Shown here piece by piece: positions 1 to 8,926 of a stretch of 64,000 bases of DNA (the stretch's first letter is position 1; every line of letters starts with the position of its first letter). The notes beneath the pieces were generated by a model, which saw only the letters and a list, made by a program, of their open reading frames with translations, was not told where the DNA came from and searched no databases. A program made the translations under genes and the position numbers. The DNA lies in assembly GCA_902472315.1 (NCBI GenBank), contig CABRNM010000004.1:48901-112900 (forward strand). The letters are read 5' to 3'. The DNA comes from an uncultured Collinsella sp. GTDB lineage: Bacteria; Actinomycetota; Coriobacteriia; Coriobacteriales; Coriobacteriaceae.

Positions 1-81
1 GGCTGCAGCCGTGACTTTGTGGGCAGACATCGCGGCCCTGCGAGCGGCCTTGGTGGCATCGGCGTACCTGCTCTTGGCCAT
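1..81 (-). CDS. Unknown protein, N-terminal part only
   Basis: An ATG at 81 is preceded by a GGAGG ribosome binding site at suitable spacing and opens a frame that runs off the left edge. The 27 visible residues begin MAKSRYADATKAARRAAMSA and are basic and alanine-rich. The start lies 4 bases after the moaA stop, so the gene is probably co-transcribed with moaA. A molybdenum-cofactor role would be a guess; nothing in these residues identifies a family. Confidence 0.55.
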   Translation of the reverse strand, partial: MAKSRYADATKAARRAAMSAHKVTAAA

Positions 82-85
82 ATGA

Positions 86-1141
86 TCATCCTCCGATTTG
101 GGACATAAATCGTTGCGTGCCCTCAATTATCGCGTGTTCCTGCGGTTTGTGGGCCACGGCATCGCGCCAAATCGAAAGTACCTGCATATCATCACCACGG
201 CGCAGGGCGTCGCGCACCGAATACTCGGCATCGCTGAACAGGCACGGGCGCACGTTGCCATCGGCCGTCAGGCGCAGACGGTTGCAATTCGCACAAAAAT
301 GGTTGGACATGGCGCTAATAAAGCCAACCGTTCCCGCCGCACCTGGGAAGCGCCAGTAGCGCGCGGGGCCCGCGCCGGCAGGAGCGTCGTTGATGTCGAG
401 CGGCTCGAGCTCGCCCAGTCCCGCCGCGGTGGCCCCGGCATTGATGCGCGCCCGCAGCTCGTCGCTCGGCACGGTGTCGCTCGCGTCCCACAGCTCGGGA
501 TTGAGTGTGGGCGCGTGAGGGTCTACGGCACAATGCGAGCTCGTGTGTTCGTCGCCGATGGGCATGTATTCGATAAAGCGCAGATGAATGGGGCGGTCGA
601 GCGTGAGCCGCGCAAGGGCCGCCACATCCTGGTTGAGTCGGCGCACCACAACGCAGTTGACCTTAACGGGCTCAAAGCCCCAGGCCAGTGCCGCGTCGAT
701 GCCCGCCATGGTCTGCTCGAGCCGACCCAGGCGCGTGATCTTTCCAAATAGCGTAGGGTCGAGCGTGTCGAGCGAGATGTTGACGCGGTTAAGCCCGGCA
801 TCTTTGAGCTGCGGTGCCAGCTTGGGCAGCAGGACGCCGTTGGTGGTAAGCGAGATGTCCTCGATCTGCGGAATCGCGCGGATGTCGCGAATGAGCGGGA
901 TGATACGGCGGCTGACCAGTGGCTCGCCACCCGTCAAGCGCACGCGGCGAATGCCCTCCCCCGCCACCAGGCGCACAAAGCGGGCGATTTCCTCGGCGCT
1001 GAGCAGCTCGTCGTGTGCGCGGGGCGCCACGCCATCGACCGGCATGCAGTAAATGCAGCGGAAATTGCACTTGTCGGTAACGGCAATGCGCAGGTAGTTG
1101 ATATCGCGGCCAAAACCGTCATGTTGCACGTGCCCGTCCAC
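86..1141 (-). CDS. moaA: GTP 3',8-cyclase MoaA (molybdenum cofactor)
   Basis: This radical-SAM enzyme converts GTP to 3',8-cyclo-GTP, the first step of molybdopterin synthesis in the cytoplasm. The N-terminal cluster motif CNFRCIYC has cysteines at 25, 29 and 32. The C-terminal cluster motif has cysteines at 283, 286 and 300. The protein ends in the Gly-Gly tail that is conserved and functionally important in MoaA. The 351 aa length is near the family norm. Translation starts at GTG 1141 behind a GGAGGG site. The next gene downstream follows after 4 bases, so this is probably the first gene of a cofactor operon that continues beyond the window. Confidence 0.95.
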   Translation of the reverse strand: MDGHVQHDGFGRDINYLRIAVTDKCNFRCIYCMPVDGVAPRAHDELLSAEEIARFVRLVAGEGIRRVRLTGGEPLVSRRIIPLIRDIRAIPQIEDISLTTNGVLLPKLAPQLKDAGLNRVNISLDTLDPTLFGKITRLGRLEQTMAGIDAALAWGFEPVKVNCVVVRRLNQDVAALARLTLDRPIHLRFIEYMPIGDEHTSSHCAVDPHAPTLNPELWDASDTVPSDELRARINAGATAAGLGELEPLDINDAPAGAGPARYWRFPGAAGTVGFISAMSNHFCANCNRLRLTADGNVRPCLFSDAEYSVRDALRRGDDMQVLSIWRDAVAHKPQEHAIIEGTQRFMSQIGG

Positions 1142-1272
1142 GCAACCCTCCCCTCACGCGGCGTTTTATTCTTCGGAAAACATAATACCCCACGAGAGAA
1201 TCATGCCGACACCCGTACGACAGGACAGGTCGCTTCGAGCAAAACGGACTTCCCAAGCCCATCCTCAACACA

Positions 1273-1338
1273 CAAACCATCACAACATTCGATGCTTTTC
1301 CCGATTTTGGCAAAAACGTCGAATGTTGTGATGGTTTG
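1273..1338. repeat. 66-nt palindromic repeat, copy 1
   Basis: Perfect 20-bp arms (1273-1292 and 1319-1338, core ACCATCACAACATTCGA) flank a 26-nt centre. A nearly identical copy in the same orientation lies at 2515-2579, on the other side of the gene between them. The centre differs by one A in an A-run. It could form a strong hairpin and may act as a terminator or be a mobile palindrome. Confidence 0.8.
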
Positions 1339-1375
1339 CCTGCCCACGGCACCCCGTAGAAGGACCAAAACGCCC

Positions 1376-2413
1376 CTAAAGGTTGCCGTCCCAGTGCCGA
1401 ATCACGAACTCTCGCAGGTCGTTCTGACGTTTCTGGAATGTCTCGCTTCGGTCGCACTTAAGACCCATAGCGAGCGCGATGGCATTCATCGCCCGGTGCA
1501 ATTGCAGCTGGTGGGCAAACTGAGTCCCGGTGAGGACGATCATCCTAAAGCCCAGCGCGCTCAGCACGGTCATACGCTCCGCGTCCGACGCGCTGCGCTG
1601 TTTATCAAGATGGTCCGAACCGTTGTATTCAATCCCCGTACCGCTCGCAGGCGCATATACGTCGATCTCGAAATACCCGGACTTAGCGAGATACTTGAAC
1701 TCGTTGGGAACATCGACCCGATGGTTGAGCTCGATCTTGGCGTATCCCAGCCCTCCCTGGGAACGTTTTGCTACGACCATGATTGCGGTGGCCGTCTCCA
1801 TGGGCGACCGCGCGCCATCGTGCACGCGCTTGAGCACGGTGGCCGCGCGTATAGCCCCCTGACGAGATCGGTTCTCATTGCAATAAGCAATCAAGTCGGC
1901 AACGGTATACCTCTGCCCCATCTCGATATAATCGCCTGTCGACAGATGATTCAAATGGTATCGGGCGCAGATTTCGTAGCCATATTCCAGCTGCTCGGGC
2001 TCGCTCATCCACGAACCCGCCTGGACAAAGCACATGGCCTCATCAACCACTAGAAGGCCCTCTGCCACCTCGATAAGATGGCCCGGAGGTACCGGCGACC
2101 CAAACACGTGGCACCTAAATCCAGCCGGCGTCGAGCGCTCAAAATCGAAGTTGACGAGCGTATCAATACGATCGAGCTCTTCTCGTGGAATACCGAGCGA
2201 AACCAGATAGTCGGTAACGATCCCAGCTGCCTTTGAAGCCCTCAGCCCCTTGGTATCCAGCCCCAATTTGGGCAGGCTCGCAGTCGGCTCCGCCTCGTTA
2301 GCAAGCGAGTCCTCATCGTATAGGCTGCTTGCTCTCGAGAGCGGCTCGGACGGACGTGCCACGTTGTGGTACAGCCAGGCAGTCTTATGGGACAGGACGA
2401 TCGGCAGGTCCAT
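1376..2413 (-). CDS. Uncharacterised protein with possible nuclease-like C-terminus
   Basis: I do not recognise a named family with confidence. The C-terminal third (about residues 245-330) has the order EIDVY, GIEYNG, then a charged helix with D and R residues (SASDAERMTVL) and a hydrophobic strand GFRMIVLT. This is reminiscent of the DUF559/Vsr-like PD-(D/E)XK nuclease fold. The N-terminal part has no visible motif, signal peptide or membrane segment. Similar proteins in actinobacteria are sometimes annotated near AbiEi-type antitoxins, but that link is inference. The gene stands alone, bracketed by two copies of the same 66-nt palindrome (1273-1338 and 2515-2579), which suggests it could have moved or been exchanged as a cassette. 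Confidence 0.6.
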   Translation of the reverse strand: MDLPIVLSHKTAWLYHNVARPSEPLSRASSLYDEDSLANEAEPTASLPKLGLDTKGLRASKAAGIVTDYLVSLGIPREELDRIDTLVNFDFERSTPAGFRCHVFGSPVPPGHLIEVAEGLLVVDEAMCFVQAGSWMSEPEQLEYGYEICARYHLNHLSTGDYIEMGQRYTVADLIAYCNENRSRQGAIRAATVLKRVHDGARSPMETATAIMVVAKRSQGGLGYAKIELNHRVDVPNEFKYLAKSGYFEIDVYAPASGTGIEYNGSDHLDKQRSASDAERMTVLSALGFRMIVLTGTQFAHQLQLHRAMNAIALAMGLKCDRSETFQKRQNDLREFVIRHWDGNL

Positions 2414-2514
2414 AAGCCCTCCAATGGAGTCGGATAACCAACCTTATTCCCCTGCCCACTGATCCGCACACCTTCGTGCGAAAGAAAGCAATTCCACCCG
2501 TTCGAGTGGCAGAA

Positions 2515-2579
2515 AAACCATCACAACATTCGATGCTTTTCCCGATTTTGGCAAAAAACGTCGAATGTTGTGATGGTTT
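2515..2579. repeat. 66-nt palindromic repeat, copy 2
   Basis: Perfect 19-bp arms at 2515-2533 and 2561-2579 are the same sequence as the arms of the copy at 1273-1338, in direct orientation. The centre differs from copy 1 by one extra A. It lies between the unknown gene ending at 1376 and the ABC exporter gene ending at 2624, with no other feature in that gap. Confidence 0.8.
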
Positions 2580-2623
2580 GAGGCGAGGGGCACGGAGGGA
2601 TCAAAGCATCGTGCTCGAACGGG

Positions 2624-4522
2624 TTAATCCAGCTCTTTTAAGCCATGCGCCAGCTGCCAGTACTCGCCGTGCTGGGCGAGTAGCTCTTCGTGCGTGCCGC
2701 GCTCGATGATGCGGCCGTGTTCGAGGACCATGATGGCGTCGGCGTCGCGGACAGTGGACAGGCGGTGCGCGATCATAAACGTGGTGCGACCGCGCATGAT
2801 GCGGTCCATACCGCGCTCGATGAGCTTTTCGGTACGCGTGTCAATGGAGCTCGTGGCCTCGTCCAGGATGAGCACCGGCGGATCGGCGACGGCCACGCGC
2901 GCGATGGCGAGCAGCTGACGCTGACCCTGCGACAGGTTGGCGCCGTCGGCCGTGACCGGTGTGTCGTAGCCCCGCGGCAGGCGGCGGATAAACGAGTCGG
3001 CGCAGGCGGCCTCGGCAGCGGCGCGCACCTCCTCGTCGGTCGCGTCGAGCTTGCCAAAGCGGATGTTCTGCGCAATGGTGCCGCTAAACAGGTGCGTGTC
3101 CTGCAGCACAATGCCGAGCGACCCGCGCAGGCTGGCCTTGGCAATGTGCTTGACGTCGATGCCGTCGTACGTGATCTCGCCGTCATCGACCTCGTAGAAG
3201 CGGTTGATGAGGTTGGTAATGGTCGTCTTGCCGGCGCCCGTGGAGCCCACAAACGCAATCTTTTGCCCCGGCTTGGCAAACAGGTTGAGGTCCGTGAGCA
3301 CGCGGGCGCCCGGCACGTAGGAAAAGTCCACGGCATGGAAGCGCACGTCGCCGGCAAGCGGGACCAAGCCGCACGTGAGCTCGGTGCCGTCGGCAGCCAC
3401 CGCGCAGCCCGACTCATCAACGGCTGCCACGTCATACAGGTGCCCGTAGACGCCCACGCCCTGGCCCTCGGGAATTTTCCACGCCCACGCGGCATCGCCC
3501 GTCTGCACCAGCTCCACGCAGCCCTCGTCCACCTCGGGCTCAAGGTCCATAGCCGCAAACAGGCGCTCGGCACCGGCCAACGCGTTGAGCAAGAAGTTGC
3601 CGAGCTGCGTAAACTGGTTGATGGGCATGGCGGCCTGGCGCACAAAGACCAGGTAGCTTGCAAGTGCGCCCACATCGGCGAGCCCCTTGATGCAGAGCAT
3701 GCCGCCCGCCACGGCGACGATGGCATAGTTGACGTAGCCAATCACGACGGTCATGGGCACCATGGAGTTGGCATAGCTCACGGCGGCGGTACCGGTGCGG
3801 CGAAGCTCGTCGTTGCGGCAGGTGAAGCCGGCGACATTCGCCGTCTCACGGTTAAAGACCTTGATGACCTTTTGGCCCGAGACCATTTCTTCGATATATC
3901 CGTCCAGGTCGCCAAGCGATGCCTGCTGGGCAGCAAAGAAACGCTTAGAGCGCGCGCCCGAGTAGCGCGCATACAGCACAATGGCCGCATCGCACACGAG
4001 TGTGATAATCGTGAGCTGCCAGTTAAGGATGATGAGCATGGCCGTGGTGCCCACAACCTGAATGGCGGCCTGAATCACGTTGGCAAAGCTGTTGTTGAGC
4101 GCCTCGGAGACGGTGTCGACATCGTTGGTGAAAAAGCTCATGATGTCGCCCGAGCGCGTGCTGTCAAAATAACTGAGCGGCAGCGTCTGGATGTGCGCGA
4201 ACAGATCGCGGCGAATATCGGACACCACGCGTTGGGCCGCGCGCACCATAATCTGCGAGTAGCCCAGGGCCGAGAGCACGCCCGCGGCGTAGATGACCGC
4301 CGTCAGGATGACCTGCTTGGTAAGCAGCTCCTCCCCACCCGCGGCCAGGCCGTTGACGATGGGGCGCACCATATAGGTGCCGGCAAGACTCGCGATGGCG
4401 GCGACAGAGGCCAGCACACCAACCGCCAGCAGCGAGAACTTGGCATGGCCCATGTATGAGAGCAAGCGGCGAAGCGTTCGGCGCAGATTGGCCGGACGTG
4501 CCTGAGCGGAAGTCTTAGGCAT
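2624..4522 (-). CDS. ABC exporter half-transporter, catalytic-site subunit
   Basis: This is a membrane-embedded ATP-driven exporter subunit of 632 aa. It has an N-terminal six-helix transmembrane domain (about 30-330) and a C-terminal nucleotide-binding domain. Visible motifs are Walker A GSTGAGKTT, signature LSQGQRQ, Walker B VLILDEATSSID with the catalytic glutamate, and the H-loop in IAHRLSTV. The start is set at ATG 4522: a GGAG lies nine bases upstream, and the start overlaps the end of the upstream subunit gene by 8 bases, indicating translational coupling. A longer frame exists upstream but only reads the neighbour out of frame. The likely role is multidrug or lipid/peptide export as a heterodimer; the substrate cannot be told. 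Confidence 0.92.
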   Translation of the reverse strand: MPKTSAQARPANLRRTLRRLLSYMGHAKFSLLAVGVLASVAAIASLAGTYMVRPIVNGLAAGGEELLTKQVILTAVIYAAGVLSALGYSQIMVRAAQRVVSDIRRDLFAHIQTLPLSYFDSTRSGDIMSFFTNDVDTVSEALNNSFANVIQAAIQVVGTTAMLIILNWQLTIITLVCDAAIVLYARYSGARSKRFFAAQQASLGDLDGYIEEMVSGQKVIKVFNRETANVAGFTCRNDELRRTGTAAVSYANSMVPMTVVIGYVNYAIVAVAGGMLCIKGLADVGALASYLVFVRQAAMPINQFTQLGNFLLNALAGAERLFAAMDLEPEVDEGCVELVQTGDAAWAWKIPEGQGVGVYGHLYDVAAVDESGCAVAADGTELTCGLVPLAGDVRFHAVDFSYVPGARVLTDLNLFAKPGQKIAFVGSTGAGKTTITNLINRFYEVDDGEITYDGIDVKHIAKASLRGSLGIVLQDTHLFSGTIAQNIRFGKLDATDEEVRAAAEAACADSFIRRLPRGYDTPVTADGANLSQGQRQLLAIARVAVADPPVLILDEATSSIDTRTEKLIERGMDRIMRGRTTFMIAHRLSTVRDADAIMVLEHGRIIERGTHEELLAQHGEYWQLAHGLKELD

Positions 4523-6356
4523 GGCGCTCATCTCCTTTCGCCGCCTGGAATGATCCGCCGGGGACAGAGGAAAACGGATCACCTTGAACGTCTTCACTGC
4601 CGCCGTCGCCCTCTGCATCGCTCGCATCACCCGCGAACTCCATCTGCGAGGCGTAAATCTCCTGGTAGATGTTGTCACCTGCCAGCAACTCCTCATGCGT
4701 GCCCACACCGTGGACACGGCCGTCATCCAGCACCACGATGCGGTCGGCATCCATCACGCTTGCGATACGCTGGGCGATGATGATCACCGTCGTGTCGGGA
4801 ATCTGGACGATATGCTCGCGGATCTTGGCGTCGGTCGCCATATCGACCGCACTGGTCGAGTCATCAAAAATGAGCACGCGCGGATGCTTGAGCAGCGTAC
4901 GCGCGATGCACAGTCGCTGCTTCTGGCCGCCCGAAACGCCGGCGCCACCCTGGCCCAACTCACCGTCGAGCCCGCCGATGCGGTCCAGGAACTCGTCCAC
5001 GCACGCCGCACGGCAGGCACTCAGCAGCTCCTCGTCGGTGGCATCGGGCGCGCCCCACTGTAAGTTCTCGCGCACAGTACCCGTAAACAGCACATTCTTT
5101 TGCAGCACAATGCCCACGGCGTCACGCAGGGCGGCCAAGTCGTAGTCGTGCACGTCGCGGCCACCCACCAGCACGGCGCCCTCGGTGGAATCGTACAGGC
5201 GCGCGATCAGTTGTACGAGTGAGCTCTTGCCCGAGCCCGTGCCGCCGAGCACGCCCACCGTGGAGCCCGGCTCGATGCGAAGGTCGATATGCTCGAGCAC
5301 GTCCTCGACAGCATCCGCGCGGTACTTAAACGACACATCGCGGAACTCGACACTTCCGTCGACAACTTCGCACACAGCCGCGTCTGCCGCGGGCGCCTCG
5401 GTAAGCGAGCGTTCATCGAGGACGTGCGAGATGCGCTCCACACTGGCGAGTGCGCGCGTAAGCAGCAAAAATACGTTGGAGATCATCATGAGCGAGTTCA
5501 TAATCAGCAGGACGTAGCTCATAAAGCCCGTGAGTGAGCCCACACCCAGCTCGCCGGCGAGAATCATGCGTCCGCCGATCCACAGGATAGAAAGCGCGGC
5601 CACGTACATCGACAGCTGAAACACCGGCAGGTTGAGCACGGCATTGCCGAACGTCTTCGTCGCCGTATGCGCGAGCTCGGTATTGACGGTGTCGAACTTG
5701 GCCTCCTCGTGCTCGGCGCGCACATACGCCTTGACGGCGCGCACGGCAGTGAGGTCCTCCTGCACCACGCCGTTGAGGTGGTCCATCGAGGTCTGCAGCT
5801 GGCGGTAGAGTGGGCTCACTCGATAGGTGATAACGCCCAGCACGATCGCCAGCACGGGCAGAATGATCGCAAAGACTGTGGCAAGCGGGCGCGACAGCAC
5901 CAGCGCGTAGATAAGGCCGACAACGAGCGTCACCGGGCCGCGCACCATGGGGCGAAAGCCATTACCGATGGCATTTTGGATGACGGTAATATCGGTGGTC
6001 ATGCGGGTGACGAGCGAGCTGGCATCGTAGTTGTCCAGGTTGCCAAAAGCAAGCGTCTGGATCTTGCGATACTCTGCCTCGCGCAGGTTGGCGCCCAAGC
6101 CCGAGGCCACGCGAGCGGATGTGCGGGCATAGCCCAAGCCCAATATCAGCGAAAACGCCGCACATACCAACATGTACGCACCTTGCAGCAGCATGTAGTT
6201 GATGTCGCCCGCAGGCACGCCCACGTCGATGATGTTCGCCATGATAACCGGGATAAACAGCTCGAGCGCCGTCTCGGCCGTCACAAAGAGCACGCCGAAC
6301 ATGGCGTCGCGACGGCATTCCCCCAAGTAGGAAAACAGGATCTTGAGATTGCGCAC
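4515..6356 (-). CDS. ABC exporter half-transporter, degenerate-site subunit
   Basis: This 613 aa partner of the downstream subunit has a six-helix transmembrane domain followed by a nucleotide-binding domain with Walker A GGTGSGKSS, signature VSGGQKQR and Walker B RVLIFDDSTSAVD. Asp replaces the catalytic glutamate after Walker B, as in the degenerate site of heterodimeric exporters such as BmrC/BmrD and TM287/TM288. The start is GTG 6356 with a G-rich site about ten bases upstream. The last 35 or so residues form an acidic, low-complexity tail. The codons for DPFSSVPGGSF fall on a 31-nt palindromic repeat also found between genes at 11303-11333, so the tail probably grew by repeat insertion. 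Confidence 0.92.
   Translation of the reverse strand: MRNLKILFSYLGECRRDAMFGVLFVTAETALELFIPVIMANIIDVGVPAGDINYMLLQGAYMLVCAAFSLILGLGYARTSARVASGLGANLREAEYRKIQTLAFGNLDNYDASSLVTRMTTDITVIQNAIGNGFRPMVRGPVTLVVGLIYALVLSRPLATVFAIILPVLAIVLGVITYRVSPLYRQLQTSMDHLNGVVQEDLTAVRAVKAYVRAEHEEAKFDTVNTELAHTATKTFGNAVLNLPVFQLSMYVAALSILWIGGRMILAGELGVGSLTGFMSYVLLIMNSLMMISNVFLLLTRALASVERISHVLDERSLTEAPAADAAVCEVVDGSVEFRDVSFKYRADAVEDVLEHIDLRIEPGSTVGVLGGTGSGKSSLVQLIARLYDSTEGAVLVGGRDVHDYDLAALRDAVGIVLQKNVLFTGTVRENLQWGAPDATDEELLSACRAACVDEFLDRIGGLDGELGQGGAGVSGGQKQRLCIARTLLKHPRVLIFDDSTSAVDMATDAKIREHIVQIPDTTVIIIAQRIASVMDADRIVVLDDGRVHGVGTHEELLAGDNIYQEIYASQMEFAGDASDAEGDGGSEDVQGDPFSSVPGGSFQAAKGDERHA
4551..4581. repeat. 31-nt palindromic repeat inside a coding region
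   Basis: The TGATCCG...CGGATCA palindrome is the same element, in opposite orientation, as 11303-11333, with three mismatches over 31 bases. Here it lies in the last codons of the degenerate-site ABC subunit and just upstream of the next subunit's start. Confidence 0.75.
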
Positions 6357-6432
6357 GCAGGTTCATCCCCCATCAAACGTTGTTCGCAAACGCACGTATT
6401 ATTGCGCGCCGGGCGGTAGTGTCAAGTGACGC

Positions 6433-6444
6433 GAAACCGATTTC
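6433..6444. promoter_or_regulatory. Candidate LacI-family operator GAAACCGATTTC
   Basis: The site matches exactly the core found at kdgK (16385-16396) and upstream of the YczE-like gene (19764-19775). It lies 77 bases upstream of the ABC exporter start, in the divergent region with the MATE gene. It may place the exporter under the LacI-type regulator at 15258-16280, or may be a chance match. Confidence 0.4.
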
Positions 6445-6546
6445 TGCAAGGCTAACGAATGTGTCAAACAAGCATAGTGCGCATCTGTATTAAGTTGGAA
6501 ATAATCGTGGGCCTCACTTTTTTTCGCCCTGTCCTCGACATAAACC

Positions 6547-6577
6547 TTGACTCTACTATCGTTATAGGGTTTTCACT
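6547..6577 (+). promoter_or_regulatory. MerR-type promoter of the MATE gene
   Basis: A -35 box TTGACT (6547-6552) is separated by 19 bp from a weak -10 box TTCACT (6572-6577). The spacer holds an imperfect dyad, CTACTAT then TATAGGG. Over-long 19-bp spacers with a central dyad are the hallmark of promoters activated by MerR-family regulators, as at bmr under BmrR. A MerR gene follows the MATE gene at 8021. Confidence 0.7.
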
Positions 6578-6619
6578 ACACTGGTAGCTAAACGAACCCA
6601 GCCAGAAAGTGCCCCGCCC

Positions 6620-7966
6620 ATGGAACACGACCTCACACGCGGCAATGTCCTCAAGACCATCGCAGTCTTTGCCCTGCCCTATATGCTCTCGTACTTTTTG
6701 CAGATGCTCTATGGTATGGCCGACCTGTACATGATGGGGCAGTTTAGCGGCGCCGCCGGCATCACCGCCGTGGGCAATGGCGCGCAGACGCTCTATATCA
6801 TTACCGTGACGCTCGTGGGTCTGGCCATGGGAACGACGGTCATCGTCGGCCACGCCGTGGGTTCGCGCCGGTTTGACCGCGCCGAGACCGCCATCGGCAA
6901 CACCATTACGCTCTTTATGGGCGTCTCGGTGGTACTGGCCGTCATCTTGTTTGCACTATGCCCGCAAATCGTGGCGCTCATTGGTACGCCGCCCGAGGCG
7001 GTCGAAGGCACCGCCGCCTACCTGCGTATCTGCTTTGTCGGCATTCCCTTTATCGCCGCGTACAACATCCTCTCGGCCATCTTTCGCGGCCTGGGCGATT
7101 CGCGCTCGCCCATGTACGTGATCGGTGTGGCGTGCATCATCAACATCGCACTCGACTTTCTGTTTATCGGCCACATGGGGCTCGGCCCCGTGGGTGCGGC
7201 GCTCGGCACGGTAACCGCCCAGACGGCCAGCGTTGCCCTCGCGCTCGTGTGGCTCAAGAGCCGCCGCACGAACATCCACGTTAAGCGCAGCGACCTGCGC
7301 CCCCAGCCCGAGGTGCTCGGCAGCATCCTTAAGATCGGCGTACCTGTGGCCGTGCAGGACGGCTGCATCCAGGTGGCGTTTATGTTTATCACCGTCATCG
7401 CCAACCACCGAGGGCTCGTCGACGCCGCCGCCGTGGGCCTGGTCGAGAAGATGATCAGCTTTTTGTTCATTGTTCCGAGTTCCATGGGCGCCACCGTCAG
7501 CGCGCTCACGGCGCAAAACGCCGGTGCAGGAAAGGGCGGTCGTGCGCGTCAGGTACTCAAGGATGCCATGACGATCTCGGTGGTGTACGGCTGTCTGATC
7601 ACGGTGCTGATGTGGCTGGTGGCGCCGGCGTTTATCGGCTTTTTTGCCAAGGACCCCGCGGTGGTCGCGGCCGGTACCGGCTATATGCACAGTTATATTT
7701 TCGACGCAATCTTTGCCGGCATCCACATTTGCTTTAGCGGCTTTTTCGCTGCATACGGCAAGAGCTACATCGGCTTTGCGCACAACGTGCTGGCCGTGGC
7801 GCTCATTCGCGTACCCGGCGCGTGGCTGCTGTCGAACGCCTATTCCGACACGCTGTTTCCCATGGGCATCGCTTCGCCGTGCGGATCAATTTTGTCGGCA
7901 GTCATCTGTGTTGTCGCGTTTACCGTGCTCAACCGGCGTGGGGCTTTTGACAAGTTGGTAGCGTAG
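6620..7966 (+). CDS. MATE family multidrug efflux transporter
   Basis: This 448 aa inner-membrane protein has about twelve hydrophobic segments in two related halves. It begins MEHDLTRGNVLKTIAVFALP, with the N-terminal MATE pattern (LPYMLSYFLQMLYGMADLYM, G-rich loop) and a second-half counterpart around residues 230-260. MATE proteins export cationic drugs or dyes using Na+ or H+ gradients. The ribosome binding site is weak (AGAAAG). The gene sits behind a MerR-type promoter and 54 bases ahead of a MerR-type regulator gene, so drug-induced expression is likely. The exact substrate is not visible. Confidence 0.92.
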   Translation: MEHDLTRGNVLKTIAVFALPYMLSYFLQMLYGMADLYMMGQFSGAAGITAVGNGAQTLYIITVTLVGLAMGTTVIVGHAVGSRRFDRAETAIGNTITLFMGVSVVLAVILFALCPQIVALIGTPPEAVEGTAAYLRICFVGIPFIAAYNILSAIFRGLGDSRSPMYVIGVACIINIALDFLFIGHMGLGPVGAALGTVTAQTASVALALVWLKSRRTNIHVKRSDLRPQPEVLGSILKIGVPVAVQDGCIQVAFMFITVIANHRGLVDAAAVGLVEKMISFLFIVPSSMGATVSALTAQNAGAGKGGRARQVLKDAMTISVVYGCLITVLMWLVAPAFIGFFAKDPAVVAAGTGYMHSYIFDAIFAGIHICFSGFFAAYGKSYIGFAHNVLAVALIRVPGAWLLSNAYSDTLFPMGIASPCGSILSAVICVVAFTVLNRRGAFDKLVA

Positions 7967-8020
7967 CGGGGCAACGCAAGCCTGGCGCCCCTCCCCGACC
8001 CTATTGAAAGGAGCGGTCCT

Positions 8021-8869
8021 GTGATCGACATGCCAAGTGAACATACCGAGGGCCTGCTCCGCATTGGCGAGGTGGCGCGCCTGTTTAACCTGAGCGTGGG
8101 CACGTTGCGCCATTACGAGCAGATGGGCCTACTGGACCCGGCGCACATCGATCCGGCGAGCGGGTACCGCTACTACGGATCGCGGCAGCTCTCCACCCTC
8201 AATACCATCAGCCACCTGCGCGTTCTCGATTTGTCACTCGCGCAAATCCGTGATTTTGTGACCACGCGCGATGTGGACCTTATGCAGCGGCAGCTGGCTC
8301 AGCAGCAGGAGCTCATCGAGCGCAAGCGCCGCGAGCTCGAACGCGTGTCGCGCAAGATCGATAACCGGCTTGCGCTGCTTCACGATGCCCTGAACACCAA
8401 GCTCGACACCATTTGCACAATCGATGCGCCCGAACTTCGCTGCGCCGTGCTGCGCGAACGCGTCAATCCTACCGACGCCTATGCGCTGGAGTGGCAGATT
8501 CGTCAATTGCAGAAGGGGCAGCACGAGACCTTTGTCTTCTTGGGCAACTTGGGCGTTGGGATCAGCGCCGAGCGCCTCGCCGCCGGCGACTTTGACGGCT
8601 ACGACGAGGTCTTTTTGCTGCTCGATAACACCGATGATTACGTGGGCGACGTCGAGACGCGGCCCGCCGCGCGATGCCTGACCATAAGCTTCCGCGGCAC
8701 GCACGGGCAGGCAGGCACGCGCTATGAGCAGCTGCTCGGCTATATGCGCGAGCGCAACCTGACACCCGCCGGGCCCTCGCGCGAGATTGCCCTGATCGAC
8801 GATATCATCAGCGACGACCCCACAACCTACGTGACACAGATCACGGTGCCGATTGCCCCAGCAAAGTAA
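8021..8869 (+). CDS. MerR-family activator with effector-binding domain
   Basis: This 282 aa cytoplasmic transcription regulator starts at GTG 8021 behind AAAGGAG. The N-terminal winged helix includes LRIGEVARLFNLSVGTLRHY and the SGYRYY segment. A helical dimerisation stretch spans about 80-130. A C-terminal GyrI/BmrR-like effector domain follows (about 135-280), ending in alternating hydrophobic strands. It probably binds the 19-bp-spacer promoter at 6547-6577 and activates the MATE pump when it binds a drug-like ligand. A bidirectional terminator directly follows. Confidence 0.9.
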   Translation: MIDMPSEHTEGLLRIGEVARLFNLSVGTLRHYEQMGLLDPAHIDPASGYRYYGSRQLSTLNTISHLRVLDLSLAQIRDFVTTRDVDLMQRQLAQQQELIERKRRELERVSRKIDNRLALLHDALNTKLDTICTIDAPELRCAVLRERVNPTDAYALEWQIRQLQKGQHETFVFLGNLGVGISAERLAAGDFDGYDEVFLLLDNTDDYVGDVETRPAARCLTISFRGTHGQAGTRYEQLLGYMRERNLTPAGPSREIALIDDIISDDPTTYVTQITVPIAPAK

Positions 8870-8906
8870 GAACCGCCCGGAAGACATCGTGCTTCCGGGC
8901 GGTTCT
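8869..8906. terminator. Bidirectional terminator between merR-type gene and ligA
   Basis: Perfect 15-bp arms AGAACCGCCCGGAAG (8869-8883) and its complement (8892-8906) enclose an 8-nt loop, with T-rich sequence on both sides. It serves the convergent genes ending at 8869 and 8927. Confidence 0.9.
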
Positions 8907-8926
8907 TCAATTTGACTATTGATGCA

